Origin: Actinidia chinensis
Lineage: Eukaryota; Streptophyta; Magnoliopsida; Ericales; Actinidiaceae
DNA length: 12,500 nucleotides
Direction: 5' to 3'
Assembly (NCBI GenBank): GCA_009663005.1
Contig: CM018913.1
Span: forward strand, 15,179,746 to 15,192,245
The notes beneath the pieces were generated by a model that worked only from the letters and a program-made list of their open reading frames with translations, was not told the origin of the DNA and did not search any database. Shown in pieces: positions 1 to 8,580 of this stretch. The position numbers and the translations under genes are program-made. Positions within the stretch are counted from its first letter, which is position 1. The number at the start of each line of letters is the position of its first letter.

Positions 1-1035
1 GTTTATCTCACCAAAGGAGATAGCGCCTAGCAGTTCATAGAGAACTTGAATTCGCAATCTTCAGTTCTTTGATCCTCTTCTTTTTTCCTAGACCTCTCTG
101 CCTCTTTCTCTCCCGAGTTCTCTATTTTTTTCTCTCCTTCTGGCCCCAAAAACCATATCCCTTTTCTATCTTTATTCTTTCCATCTTTTCTTCTTTTCTT
201 TTCTTACCTTTCTTTCTTTCTTTCCTTTCCTTATTTTCTTTCTTTCCTTTCTTTCTTTTCCTTTCTTTCTTTTCCAAGTGTGTAGATTTTAGCTCCAATG
301 TAGGAAATTGCAGATTTTTGCCCTGAACTTCTAAGTGCACTTTATTTTGATCCCAAATCTTGCCAATTTGATTTGAATTTGAGGATTTCTTCCATAAAAC
401 CTGTAAGCAAAATATAAATCAAAACAAACCAATAAAAAGCAAAAAATAACAGATAATAAAGGTAAATTAGTGGCCCAATATACATTGATTTCAGCACTTA
501 TCAATATTATTATTCTAGATGCACGATAAGTTCGAGATTTATTATGAAAAAATTTATACTATTATAATAAAAAAACACAATACATTTTGGTGTAGACAAA
601 TTCTTAAAGCCGGCCAACATTTCTTTTTATGCTAAAACTACCCTTGGTAATGCTTACGGTAAAACTTTATAATTACAATAAATGCTAATAAATGCCAAAA
701 AAAAAATAATTAGTTAAAATCAATCCATTTTAATTTAAGGAAGGGGTTAAACTAGTCAAATCCCTAAAAATAGATACCCACCCAAGTAATAGGATAAGGA
801 AAAAGGGGTTTAGACTTGAAAGCTAAAGGAATAATCTTAATTTCTTGGACAAAATAACCCCATGTGTTATATAAATCCATTGTTTAGCTAGAATGCAAAC
901 TATGAGAGGGTGAAATGGTTTGCTAGGTTGATTAATGACAAGTAAAAAATTTAGTTAAAGGATTATTTACTAAATAATGCACTCTTAGTCTTAAGAAGTA
1001 TATAAACAATTAAAAAAAGAGGAGAAAAAAGAGTT
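1..1035. other. Left flank, AT-rich, no gene seen
   Basis: This stretch lies outside the copia element. Apart from the pyrimidine tract at about 70-276 it is AT-rich with many A and T runs and stops in all frames. The two open frames over the tract, of about 72 and 85 residues, are products of its low complexity and resemble no protein. The part near 330-510 is vaguely reminiscent of intergenic retroelement debris, but I cannot assign it. No promoter, RNA gene or conserved motif is recognisable. Confidence 0.6.
70..276. repeat. Pyrimidine tract with degenerate TTTC repeats
   Basis: The plus strand is almost wholly C and T here, with degenerate TTTC/TTCC units that are densest at about 180-276. 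The other strand is the matching purine tract. This is simple-sequence DNA. Such tracts can form triplex DNA or lie in transcribed leaders, but nothing nearby shows a gene that would use it. Confidence 0.85.
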
Positions 1036-1259
1036 GAAAACAATTTATTAGTGATTCAGCAAATGTCGGCCTATGTCCACCTCAAAACTTCTCCTTGGAA
1101 ATTCACTATCTTTAAGGCTTGCGGGTGCTGGACAATCTTACATCACTAGAAACTTTTAGCATTTTAAGAGAGAAGCCATCTCTTAAGAATTTAACAATTA
1201 CTTATAGTTAGTGATTCTCTCAAAAAGGGAGTAATTGTTGTGGAAGTATTTAAAGCTTA

Positions 1260-1284
1260 CCCCCCCCCCCCCCCCCCCCCCCCC
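1260..1284. repeat. Poly-C homopolymer of 25 bases
   Basis: An unbroken run of 25 C lies inside the LTR. The partner LTR has only a short CCAACTCTAGA sequence at the same aligned site, near 11411, so the run expanded or was introduced in this copy. A run of this length is also a typical place for sequencing or assembly error, so its exact length should not be trusted. Confidence 0.95.
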
Positions 1285-1387
1285 TCTAGATAAAGGATGA
1301 TACAATGAGTTTTTTCTATCTAAAGTGATCTACTCTCTTTGATCTGGACAAATCAAGCTCACACAATGAATAATCAAGGGATTGGAA

Positions 1388-1400
1388 GTATATAAATATA
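1388..1400 (-). promoter_or_regulatory. Likely TATA box of the 3' LTR
   Basis: Read on the element's strand the sequence is TATATTTATATAC, a good plant TATA element. It lies about 350 bases before the LTR's 3' end, with the repeat-rich part upstream of it, which is where U3 should meet R. The aligned stretch in the other LTR, near 11525-11545, has lost the motif. A minus-strand AATAAA at about 1044-1049 could serve as the polyadenylation signal. Confidence 0.5.
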
Positions 1401-2057
1401 AGTGTATATGATTTTTATGAGATTAAATTTTACTTTAACAACACCAGCATTGAATTAGACCTCAAAATGTGAAATAGAGTCGGTGATTTAATACTTCTAA
1501 TCTAGCATTCTAATGAATCTTAGTAGTTGGATCATGATTTGGACGTGCATGATCAAAGTTTTCAAACTTCGGTCGACACTTCGATCGATCGAACTTCAAC
1601 TTTGGTCGATGTTATACTAACTTTCCTGTGAGCTTTCCCTTATAAATTCTGAAGTTGCTATACTGTTTTCTTCATAAATCAAAATCGTTAACTATCCAAC
1701 ATGAGTTTAAGTGTTGGTTTGACGCTTTTACAAATTTTATTTGCATAATTATTTTGAATATGACTTATAGAAAGTTACAGGATTTCAATTATGATCATGT
1801 GTAGACTTTGTTTAAGTGCACTCTTGTTTATCTCAAGGATATTAAATAGTCACATGAATCTTTCAATTATAAAATGTGTTAGCAATCTATGAATGCATGT
1901 TAATCTTAAACAAACTGTAAGGTTCATTTTGAGTTAATTTAGTAATTTAACACATGTTGATTTGTTGGCATTCCTTAATATGATTTTCACTATAAGTTTT
2001 AATTCTAGCTTAGGTTAACAAGATCATCATCAAATCAAATATGTCTTTATTTCACCA

Positions 2058-2066
2058 TCTCCCATA
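2058..2066 (-). other. Polypurine tract next to the 3' LTR
   Basis: On the element's strand TATGGGAGA runs straight into the proposed LTR start TGGTGAAA. A short purine-rich run at this spot primes plus-strand DNA synthesis in LTR retrotransposons. It is preceded by a TCATCATCA stretch, a context often seen just before the LTR in plant copia elements. Confidence 0.6.
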
Positions 2067-2125
2067 TTGATGATGACACAATTGTTTTGAAAAAAATCGA
2101 TATTTTTGTTTTAAAAACTTTAATA

Positions 2126-2150
2126 CTCCCCTTACTCATTGCTCCCCTTT
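2126..2150 (-). other. Second, upstream polypurine tracts
   Basis: On the element's strand AAAGGGGAG occurs at the high-coordinate end and AAGGGGAG at the low end, separated by about 9 bases. Repeated AAGGGGAG-type tracts upstream of the main one are a known mark of Sireviruses, and they are the main reason I place the element in that lineage. Confidence 0.6.
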
Positions 2151-2477
2151 ATCTTCATGCTTATATTAAACTTTCCGGGGTTTCATGTTTAGGGGATAAG
2201 ATTCACACAAACCTTGATAGAACGATATGCCAAACACCATATAATCATTAATTGAAGCATGACAGTCATAGCATAAAAATTATCCAAAGCTAACAAAAAC
2301 CAACATATTCAAAATACTTATCCAAAATTATCAAAAGTTTAAAAATAATTATCCATGCAAGCAAAAACTCCCAAACTTATATGAATTTAAGCATCATACA
2401 TAAAAATATCTTAAGGAATTTTATACTAACTTCAAAAATTACTGCTTGCTTCCATTTTTTCTTGGAACATCATCAAA
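2151..2477 (-). other. 3' untranslated stretch of the copia element
   Basis: This AT-rich DNA lies between the end of the third gene and the purine tracts. I see no open frame or domain in it on either strand. It is explained as the non-coding 3' end of the element's internal region. Confidence 0.55.
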
Positions 2478-3852
2478 ATGGAAGAAGCGGAGGAGGTTGA
2501 TTTGAAGAAGCTAGAAGCATCAAAGGTGGAGGATGGAGGTGGAGGCGGTGGAGGAAAATTAGGACGGTGTGGAGGTGGAGGGCCGTGAACCAATATACTC
2601 TAGTTGAGTCTCAGTTATTAGTCATCCTTATCGTTATATTGTGATTGGAGTCCACTTGTTGTTCATACATCTTTATCATAGAAGTCACCAGCCGCTCAAT
2701 TACTTTTCTTGTTGCTCTGGCAATACTTTATTCATTTCCATTGTAAGCATTTAGTTTCTAAAATACTCAAAAGGAACCATGCTGGAGGCCCCTCTCTGCA
2801 ATGTGAAAACCTTTCTTGCGATGTCTCTTCTTGGCAAGGGATGCCCCTTCTTGCAATTGATGACCTTAAAGCACTGGTTCCTGTAAATCTCCTCGGTGTG
2901 CGGGTGTAAAGCTCTCGTGACAAAATGACTTTATTTTCATAGGATGATGGACTACTTTCCTCCTCTCCTCCTTCATCTTATTCTTCTCTTCTTCTTTGGA
3001 AGAGTCAATACTTACCCCCTCATATCAGGTGCTCAGAAAAACATTTTTCTATTATAAATTGATTGTGTTGATTTGCTGTGAACTTAACTCTAAAGTGTGT
3101 TGAAAATCGTTAATTTAGGAGAGGCTCCAAAGGTATGCTCAATCTTGTCTGATTTCTTACTCCTCCATCTATTCAGAATAGTTAGTTTAGATTTCAAAGT
3201 TCTTCAATCGCACAAATTCTTATATATGATAAAACTAGCCAGGGTTGTCATTTGGTTGATAAATCCATTTTTGAGAATTACATTATATGAGATTGAAGTG
3301 ATTGTAATAGCCTAAATTCCTTTTTCAGGTCTTATTTGTGAGGATCCCAGCTGTGGTAGAGATCACCTCATTCATTCATTTTCTTTGCAAGATTTTCAAG
3401 TTGGCTTGGCTTATTGAATGAATATGATTCCCTAGATTTGAAATTCCCGTATCTCAAATGAATTGTGGATTAAGGAATATAATTTTCTCTTACTTCGTTT
3501 GTCTATTAGTGTTGATTCAATGTTGTCTTCCATTTCTTCTTCTAAATTACAGTAGAAAAATCTCACCAGATTGAAGTATACATTAGTTGGAAGAGGGAGT
3601 GGTTCATCCCATCCTAAGGCTTCAACCGGTGCCAACATCTTTTTTTTAGTATTTCAATAAAAAATTGACTTCAAAATCCATTCAGACGATGATGGTTCTT
3701 TCCTTGAAATCTGATAGCCACGTCTTTTGAATTCCTCATGTTGAATATCGTGAGTTGAACACCAAAGGTGGTTAAACCGCTTAGCATACTGACCTTGGGC
3801 ATCATGCTTACTTAGTTCTTGGATGAATAATGACTGATTTTTGGGAGATTCT
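2478..3852 (-). pseudogene. Third-gene remnant after pol (plant transposon protein-like)
   Basis: This is a broken minus-strand coding region in the position of the extra gene of Sirevirus-type elements. Going with transcription, about 65 residues are open at 3852-3657 (containing QYAKRFNHLWCS and FKRRGYQI) up to a stop at 3654-3656. After a frame change, 3638-3432 holds EALGWDEPLPLPTNVY followed by NLVRFFYCNLEEE. That LGW ... VYxNLVRxFYxNL pattern is the hallmark I associate with the 'putative plant transposon protein' family (PF20167), a family of unknown function found in retroelement-derived plant ORFs. Downstream come a Lys/Glu-rich charged stretch (about 3005-2930), a possible coiled-coil piece (IERLVTSMIKMYEQQ, about 2688-2640) and a Pro-rich tail with runs of 4 and 7 prolines (about 2587-2478). 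Many stops and frameshifts make it non-functional. I see no signal peptide or membrane segment, so I do not call it an envelope gene. Confidence 0.55.
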
Positions 3853-4675
3853 TAATCTAGGTTTGTGTTTGATGATAGGATTTTGAGAGATTGAGAAAAA
3901 GATAAATGCTTGATATAGATCGAAAAGAGAGAAAGAGAAGTAACTGGTGACCTTAAAACTCTGAAAGGAATTTGAATATACTTAGAACTCTGTCCCTTCC
4001 CTTTCTACCGCGTTTTCTATAACTTCGGTTGATACTTCGGTCATCCAAAGTTGTCTTTCGGTTGATTGATCTTCAGATTTTGGTCAGTCGAACTCTCTAG
4101 GGAATTAGAGGTTTAATTTAAGTAGAATGGATGAAGAGCCCAAGTTTTAAAAAAATATTTAAATATGAGGGGTTTTGAAAAAATATTTAGGGGTCTTTTA
4201 GAATAAGAGAGATAAAGGAGAGAGATAATTAAATATGAGTAACAAACCCTAACAGTCGCGACTTTTGATTATCTGTAACTATCAGTCGAGACTTCGGTTG
4301 ATCGAACTTTCTACATATTCTACAGAACATTTGACAGTAAAGACTTATGTTTTATTTTTGCTCCACTTCTCATTTTCCTTTTGTCTACAAGTTCCTATTG
4401 CATATATTTGCTGTTAGGATAGAATTCTAACACAATTACTTGAATTTCATAATAGATCTTTTTAGCACGTTCTTGCCAATTTATTTACATACAAAAGTTT
4501 AGACACATATACTTCTTTAAATTGAAATTTAAGGTTTTTAAACTTTTTTTTATTTTTATCGGAGATAGTTTCTATGGAATAATTTATAATTTAGACTTAT
4601 TCCTTCTCAACGACTAACTTAACTCTAGTCTTATAACTTCTTTAAAAATCCAAAAATATTCACATTAGTTGTGGA
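3853..4675 (-). other. Spacer between RNase H and the third gene, with leader-like sequence
   Basis: No domain or long frame is visible on either strand. The minus strand has an AT-rich TATA-like palindrome ATATTTAAATAT at 4155-4166, and then a CT-rich, leader-like stretch (about 3960-3860) running up to the third gene. Two clusters of TTCGGT/TCGAAC-type motifs, at 4022-4094 and 4281-4310, resemble those in the U3 of this element's LTRs. The part from about 4330 to 4675 is plain AT-rich sequence with nothing recognisable. Confidence 0.45.
4155..4166 (-). promoter_or_regulatory. Candidate internal TATA element for the third gene
   Basis: ATATTTAAATAT is a perfect palindrome about 300 bases upstream of the third-gene remnant and 15-60 bases from motifs shared with the LTR U3. 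A separate transcript would be one way to express a gene placed after pol. In DNA this AT-rich the motif alone is weak evidence. Confidence 0.25.
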
Positions 4676-6479
4676 CATACCTTAGTTCACGTCGGAATAA
4701 AGTTTTAAATCTGTTTCATCAGGAGTTTTGTAAAAATGGCTGTCAATTGCTTGTCGGTAGGTACATATATAAGCTAAATCCCCCTTTTGGATGTGATTCT
4801 CTTTAGAAAATGATATCGAATCTCAATGTGTTTTGTTCTTAAATGTTGTATAGAATCTTAGGACAAATTTATCGCCACTAGTGTTATCACAGTGATTGAA
4901 TGAAATATGATCCAAAATATAAAATCATAACTACCCATTGTGTTTTATCATAGTACTTGATCACAACAATTTTTGGCGGCCACATTATCGGCCTTAGCAG
5001 TTGATAGTAACAATTGAATTTTTAGTTATGACTAAACCCAAGATACTAAGGATTGTCCTAAAAATGACAAGTAGCACGTGCTTTTTCGATTATACTTTAC
5101 ATCACGTACAGTCCGCATCAGAGTACCCTTTGAGCAAAAGCAACTCTCTTGGATAAAATATACCTAGATTGGTGTCTCTATAAGGTATCCAAAATAGGCA
5201 TTTTACGACAGTTAGATGTGATTCCTTAGGACTGATTAAACATCTTAGCACATATGCATACAATTAAACATGATATCCGGCCTACTTGTTGGTAAATAGA
5301 GTAGCGAGTCAATCATACATCGATAAAGCTTTTCATCTATATTTTTACCATTTTCATCCTTGTCAAGCTTTATAGATGTACTCATAAACATTGCTAATGG
5401 CTTTGCTACCATCATGATGAATCCTTAGAGAAGGCTCTTTTGTGTACTTGATTTATGAATGTTCCCACGCTTGATTGCTTGATTTGTAATCTGAGAAAGA
5501 ATTGAGTTTGCCCATCATACTCATTTCGAATTCACTTTGCATACACTTAGCAAATTTCTTGTACATAACCTTATTAGTAGCACCAAATATGATATTATCT
5601 ACATATATTTGCACAATGAACATGTCATTATTTTTAATCTTTATGGAAAAAGGGTATTATCCATTTTTCCTCGAACAAAATCATTTTCATTTAGAAATTT
5701 GCTTAGCCTTTCGTACCAAACTCTTGGTACATATTTTAATCCATAGTTTAAAAGTTTGAATACATGGTTTGGGAATTTATGATTCTCAAATCCTTAAGGT
5801 TGTGCAACATATACCTTCTTAGTGTGTATACATTTAAGAATGCACTTTTAATGTCTATTTGATAAAGTTTAAAATTCATATAACATTAGCATTTGGATGA
5901 CTTCTAATCTTGCTACGGGGGAAAATGATTCATCAAAATCTATTTCTTTTTCTGACTATATCCTTGTACAACAAGTCTAGCTTTATTATAACAATTGATT
6001 CTAGGATTCATCAGCTTGTTTCTAAATACCCATTTCGTATCTATTATAGGTGATTATTTGTCTAGGACGAGTGTCCAAGTGTTTGTATTTTTTCAAATTG
6101 ATTAAGTTCTTCTTGAATTGCTAATAACCAAGCTCATCAAAATTCAGCTTCATGAAAAGTCTTAGGCTTTATTTGACGATTAAAATGCAAGATTTCCACA
6201 TATTTCTTATCGAGTTTTTAGTAGTCACTCTATTTGATGGATCGCCGATAATGAGATTTGTTGGATGGTTGCTAACGAAACCCATTCTTTTTTGAAGATT
6301 GGGGGGTTTGAATTTTCATAATCTTGCTTTGTCTTAGTTAGGGTTAGAACGACTTATAGTGAATATCTTTCTTCACCGGCTTCTTCTTGAGATTTGATTC
6401 CTTGTGTAATTTTAAGATTTTTTATATTTTCTTCAATTCATGTATCTCTTGAAACATTCTTGTGAAAGGTCTAGATTAT
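4676..6479 (-). pseudogene. pol: Copia pol remnant: reverse transcriptase and RNase H
   Basis: Reverse transcriptase copies element RNA into DNA and RNase H removes the RNA strand. In transcription order I read GFVSNHPTNLIIGDPSNRVT just before RT (about 6275-6215), then TKWVFRNK and KARLVVQGYSQ (about 6045-5955), QIDIKSAFLN (about 5863-5834), and YGLKYVPRVWYERLSKF (about 5745-5695). The catalytic box reads IYVDNIIFGA at about 5608-5579, so the second Asp of YVDD is Asn. Next come KCMQSEFEMSMMGK (about 5550-5509), RCMIDSLLYLPTSRPDIMFN (about 5325-5265), the RNase H piece RKSTCYLSFLGQSLVSW (about 5085-5035), CDNTSG (about 4893-4876) and PTDKQLTAIFTKLL (about 4770-4728). The order and spacing are those of a complete copia RT-RNase H, but the frame shifts repeatedly and stops are frequent. 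It is inactive. The open frames on the plus strand at 5502-5759 are antisense shadows. Confidence 0.93.
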
Positions 6480-8190
6480 TGTCACGCCCCGCAACCGGCC
6501 TATGCGGATCGTGGGGACGCGTGGATGGCCGATGGTTGCTCTGCCAAGCCAACTTGCCTTGAACCTTGTGCCTTCTCATTAAAATGCCATAATTAATTTT
6601 CTTTTGCGGAAGCGTCATAACCTAAAAATATAATAAAGTGGCACGGTCCATACCGTACATACAGAGTTGTTGTTAAGTTTGGACTTACATACATTCCAGG
6701 CTCAAACTGAAATATACAAATTAAAGAATAAATCGGGTCTAGCCACAAAATACATTACAAGCCCTCGGGCTATCAAAAACTTACAATCTATGATTCACTC
6801 GTCCTATGGTCTTCACTGTAACTTCCTGTGAAAATGTTTCGAAAACGTTAAGCATAAAACTTGTGAATACCATAAATGCATGAACCATAAAATACCATGG
6901 AGTGTTTTCATATCATGACATATCATATTCGCAATAAAAAACATTGTAATTTCATTTCTTTAACTTGAACCTCACGTAAACATAGCTTGACATATCATAT
7001 AAAACATACCGTGAGGCATAACATTTCAGATCTTCTTGGAAAATCATGCACATATCGGTTGGGTTGTAAATACTCAAGCATAACTACAGCCGTATAGGCT
7101 ATGGGTGGCTCTTTAGGCCAGGATCTCTTATCGTACCGGATGGTCTTATTTCACGTTCCCCCATCCGTTTGAGGAATATCTGGCTTAATTAAAGTCCCGC
7201 CCAGAAAGGACCCGAGTATCACCAGCATACAACTTGAACATACCTTGCTTTCATGTAATTTATGCTAGACATTTAATTCGTTTTAAACATTGTATCCAGG
7301 GTTTTCTATACATAAATAATAGCAATTTATACTTCTTGCAAGACATGGATTTTTTAGCATAACATAATCATTTAGCATTAAAAACATGGAAGGAAAAATA
7401 TTTGCTTAGGCATCATATAGATTGAAAACAATTTTTGAAAGGAGACATAGTTTTATCATTGCATCATGTTACTCACCGGGGTTCTCTTGGTTAGGTGCTA
7501 AAACCCGCGTGTCACTACAATTGATGGTAAGAAATCGTCAAAATTACTAAGTTACTTCGAATTAGACGAATAACTAATAAAAGTCTTGACTACTCTTAGC
7601 TTATTCTAGATTTTAGGTCACGACTGCCTTCTTAAACAGGGCCTAGTCTCATTATATCTATAAAGACCCTTTTATAACTTGGTAAACATTTAAATATTCT
7701 AAGGAGAAGGCCAAGATCTGTCTGACTTTAGCCTAAGGCGTTTTGAAAACTCTCTGTTCAAGGCTAAGTCAGGCGTTTCGGACGCTGCATTGGCGTTTTT
7801 CGGGGGACGCTAATGGGGTTTGACAGTGGAATAGGAAACTGAGACCTCGAAATGTTTTTACCAAACTATACCAATTCAACTCCAATTCTTTCTGAAAACT
7901 ATAAATCCTAAAATACTCAAAAGAGTTATCATACTCAAATTCAACCATTTTAAATTTGAAACCCTAAGATACTAGATCTAAATGGAAGACCTAAGTAAAA
8001 GCCTAAAAACTTTACATATGCTTAAATTGAAGTATTTAAGGTGTACACCTTGCTTAATTTCGAGGTGAGTTCAAATGGCAAAGAATTGAACTTCCTAGTT
8101 ATCTTTTCCTTTCTTTCTTCTTCCTTTCTTTCTTTTTCTTCTCTCTCTCTCAGTAGGATAGGGTGTAGTGTGGTGAATTGTGAAGGATGT

Positions 8191-8200
8191 GTATATATTT
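8191..8200 (-). promoter_or_regulatory. Likely TATA box of the nested LTR
   Basis: On the minus strand AAATATATAC is followed, some 30 bases on, by a CA-rich stretch and then by GAGAGAGAGAGAA and a purine-rich run (8151-8103). This looks like a plant core promoter with a purine-rich 5' leader, and it sets the orientation of the inserted LTR. Confidence 0.5.
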
Positions 8201-8284
8201 GCTGAATGAGGGACACATGGGAAATCATCCCATGGGCTTCCCATTGGAAATTCGGTGTCCTTTTCTTGTCATTTTAACTATTGG

Positions 8285-8462
8285 CGTTCGAACGATCTTT
8301 TAGGCATTTGGACTCTAGAGTCGAACGTCTCTTTAGGCGTGCGAACTCTAAGAAGGATTTGAATCTAGATTCGAACTCTCTTACTTACAGGTTCGAAAAC
8401 ATGCGAGAATTGAAATATGCATTTGGCCTTAGCGTTCGGAACTCCCATATGGACGTTCGAAC
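8285..8462. repeat. Scattered GTTCGAAC palindromes in the nested LTR's U3
   Basis: CGTTCGAACG occurs perfectly at 8285-8294. Related copies are GTCGAACG (8320-8327), ATTCGAAC (8369-8376), GGTTCGAAA (8390-8398), GCGTTCGG (8432-8439) and ACGTTCGAAC (8453-8462). They are irregularly spaced, all upstream of the TATA-like motif on the LTR's own strand. A clustered self-complementary motif there could bind a dimeric factor, but that is inference. The plus-strand open frame across this region (8281-8502) is a by-product of the repeats. Confidence 0.7.
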
Positions 8463-8580
8463 ACCAAGAGGAAAAACTGGGCGAAAAAACTTAAAGTCGT
8501 AAGTCTTGGAATTTACTCTAACTTATTTTCGGTCCTTTTTGACTCTTACTCTCTAATACGTTACTTAATTGGCGTACACA

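Larger units (their letters stand above)
1036..2057 (-). repeat. 3' LTR of the copia element
   Basis: This matches 11222-12475 in the same orientation. Shared blocks include TCGGCCTA near 1065/11224, ATTCACTATCTT near 1100/11262, GGGAGTAATTGTTG near 1228/11382, GGATCATGATT near 1529/11670 and ATCAAAATCGTTAACTAT near 1678/12167. I set the limits by TG at 1035-1036 next to the purine tract logic and CA at 2056-2057; on the element's own strand that reads TGGTGAAA ... TTTTCA. The low end is the less certain: the partner copy is deleted there, so homology cannot confirm 1036-1063. Compared with the partner it lacks about 365 bases near 1653 and carries a poly-C run. Identity looks like roughly three quarters by eye, which means great age. 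Confidence 0.82.
6480..8580 (-). mobile_element. Nested LTR-like insertion, probable gypsy-type solo LTR
   Basis: This block interrupts the copia pol between the end of integrase (minus-strand DETPES at about 8625-8605) and the pre-RT linker (NNLDLSQECFKRYMN at 6479-6436). One end reads TGTCACGCCCCG on the plus strand and the other GGCGTACACA, so the block begins TG, ends CA and has weakly inverted ends, as LTRs do. GGGGCGTGACA at an LTR end is common in plant Ty3/gypsy elements. A TATA-like motif at 8191-8200 followed by a purine-rich leader suggests that transcription runs on the minus strand, with U3 at high coordinates. It has no coding domain and about 2.1 kb fits a long solo LTR. No clear target-site duplication is visible (ATTAT at 6475-6479 against TCGTG at 8581-8585), so the ends may be off by a few bases. 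A non-autonomous element is the alternative. Confidence 0.65.

Noticed and set aside
69..340. Open frames on both strands over the pyrimidine tract, one of them Phe/Leu-rich and membrane-like
   Set aside because: The composition follows directly from TTTC/CTTT repeats. The two frames overlap on opposite strands and neither resembles a protein.
330..510. Possible gypsy-type (Athila-like) fragment in the left flank
   Set aside because: This was only a vague resemblance in an AT-rich stretch, with no coding motif or LTR edge to support it.
2478..2587. Short plus-strand frame starting ATGGAAGAAGCG with a Gly-rich stretch, like a small glycine-rich protein
   Set aside because: It is only about 36 residues long, and the opposite strand reads as a Pro-rich tail in the expected place of the copia third gene, which explains it better.
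2709..3315. Plus-strand open frames of 66 and 72 residues
   Set aside because: They lie antisense to the third-gene remnant and show no recognisable motif or plausible gene structure.
5502..5759. Two overlapping plus-strand open frames of 85 and 69 residues, hydrophobic
   Set aside because: They are exact antisense of the RT segment containing YVDN and YGLKYVPRVWYERL.
8022..8228. Minus-strand open frame with a Glu/Lys/Arg-rich middle
   Set aside because: It covers the TATA-like motif and the purine-rich leader of the nested LTR. The charged residues come from GA repeats.
8285..8462. CRISPR-like array, suggested by repeated short palindromes
   Set aside because: The units are degenerate, 8-10 bases long and irregularly spaced, the setting is a plant LTR, and no cas genes are present.
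8281..8502. Plus-strand 73-residue open frame, Arg-rich
   Set aside because: It arises from the repeated GTTCGAAC motif in the U3 of the nested LTR, with no domain or relative that I recognise.
6480..8580. Insertion as a DNA transposon or MITE
   Set aside because: The ends are TG/CA with only weak terminal inversion, it is 2.1 kb long without a transposase, and promoter-like U3 structure fits an LTR better.
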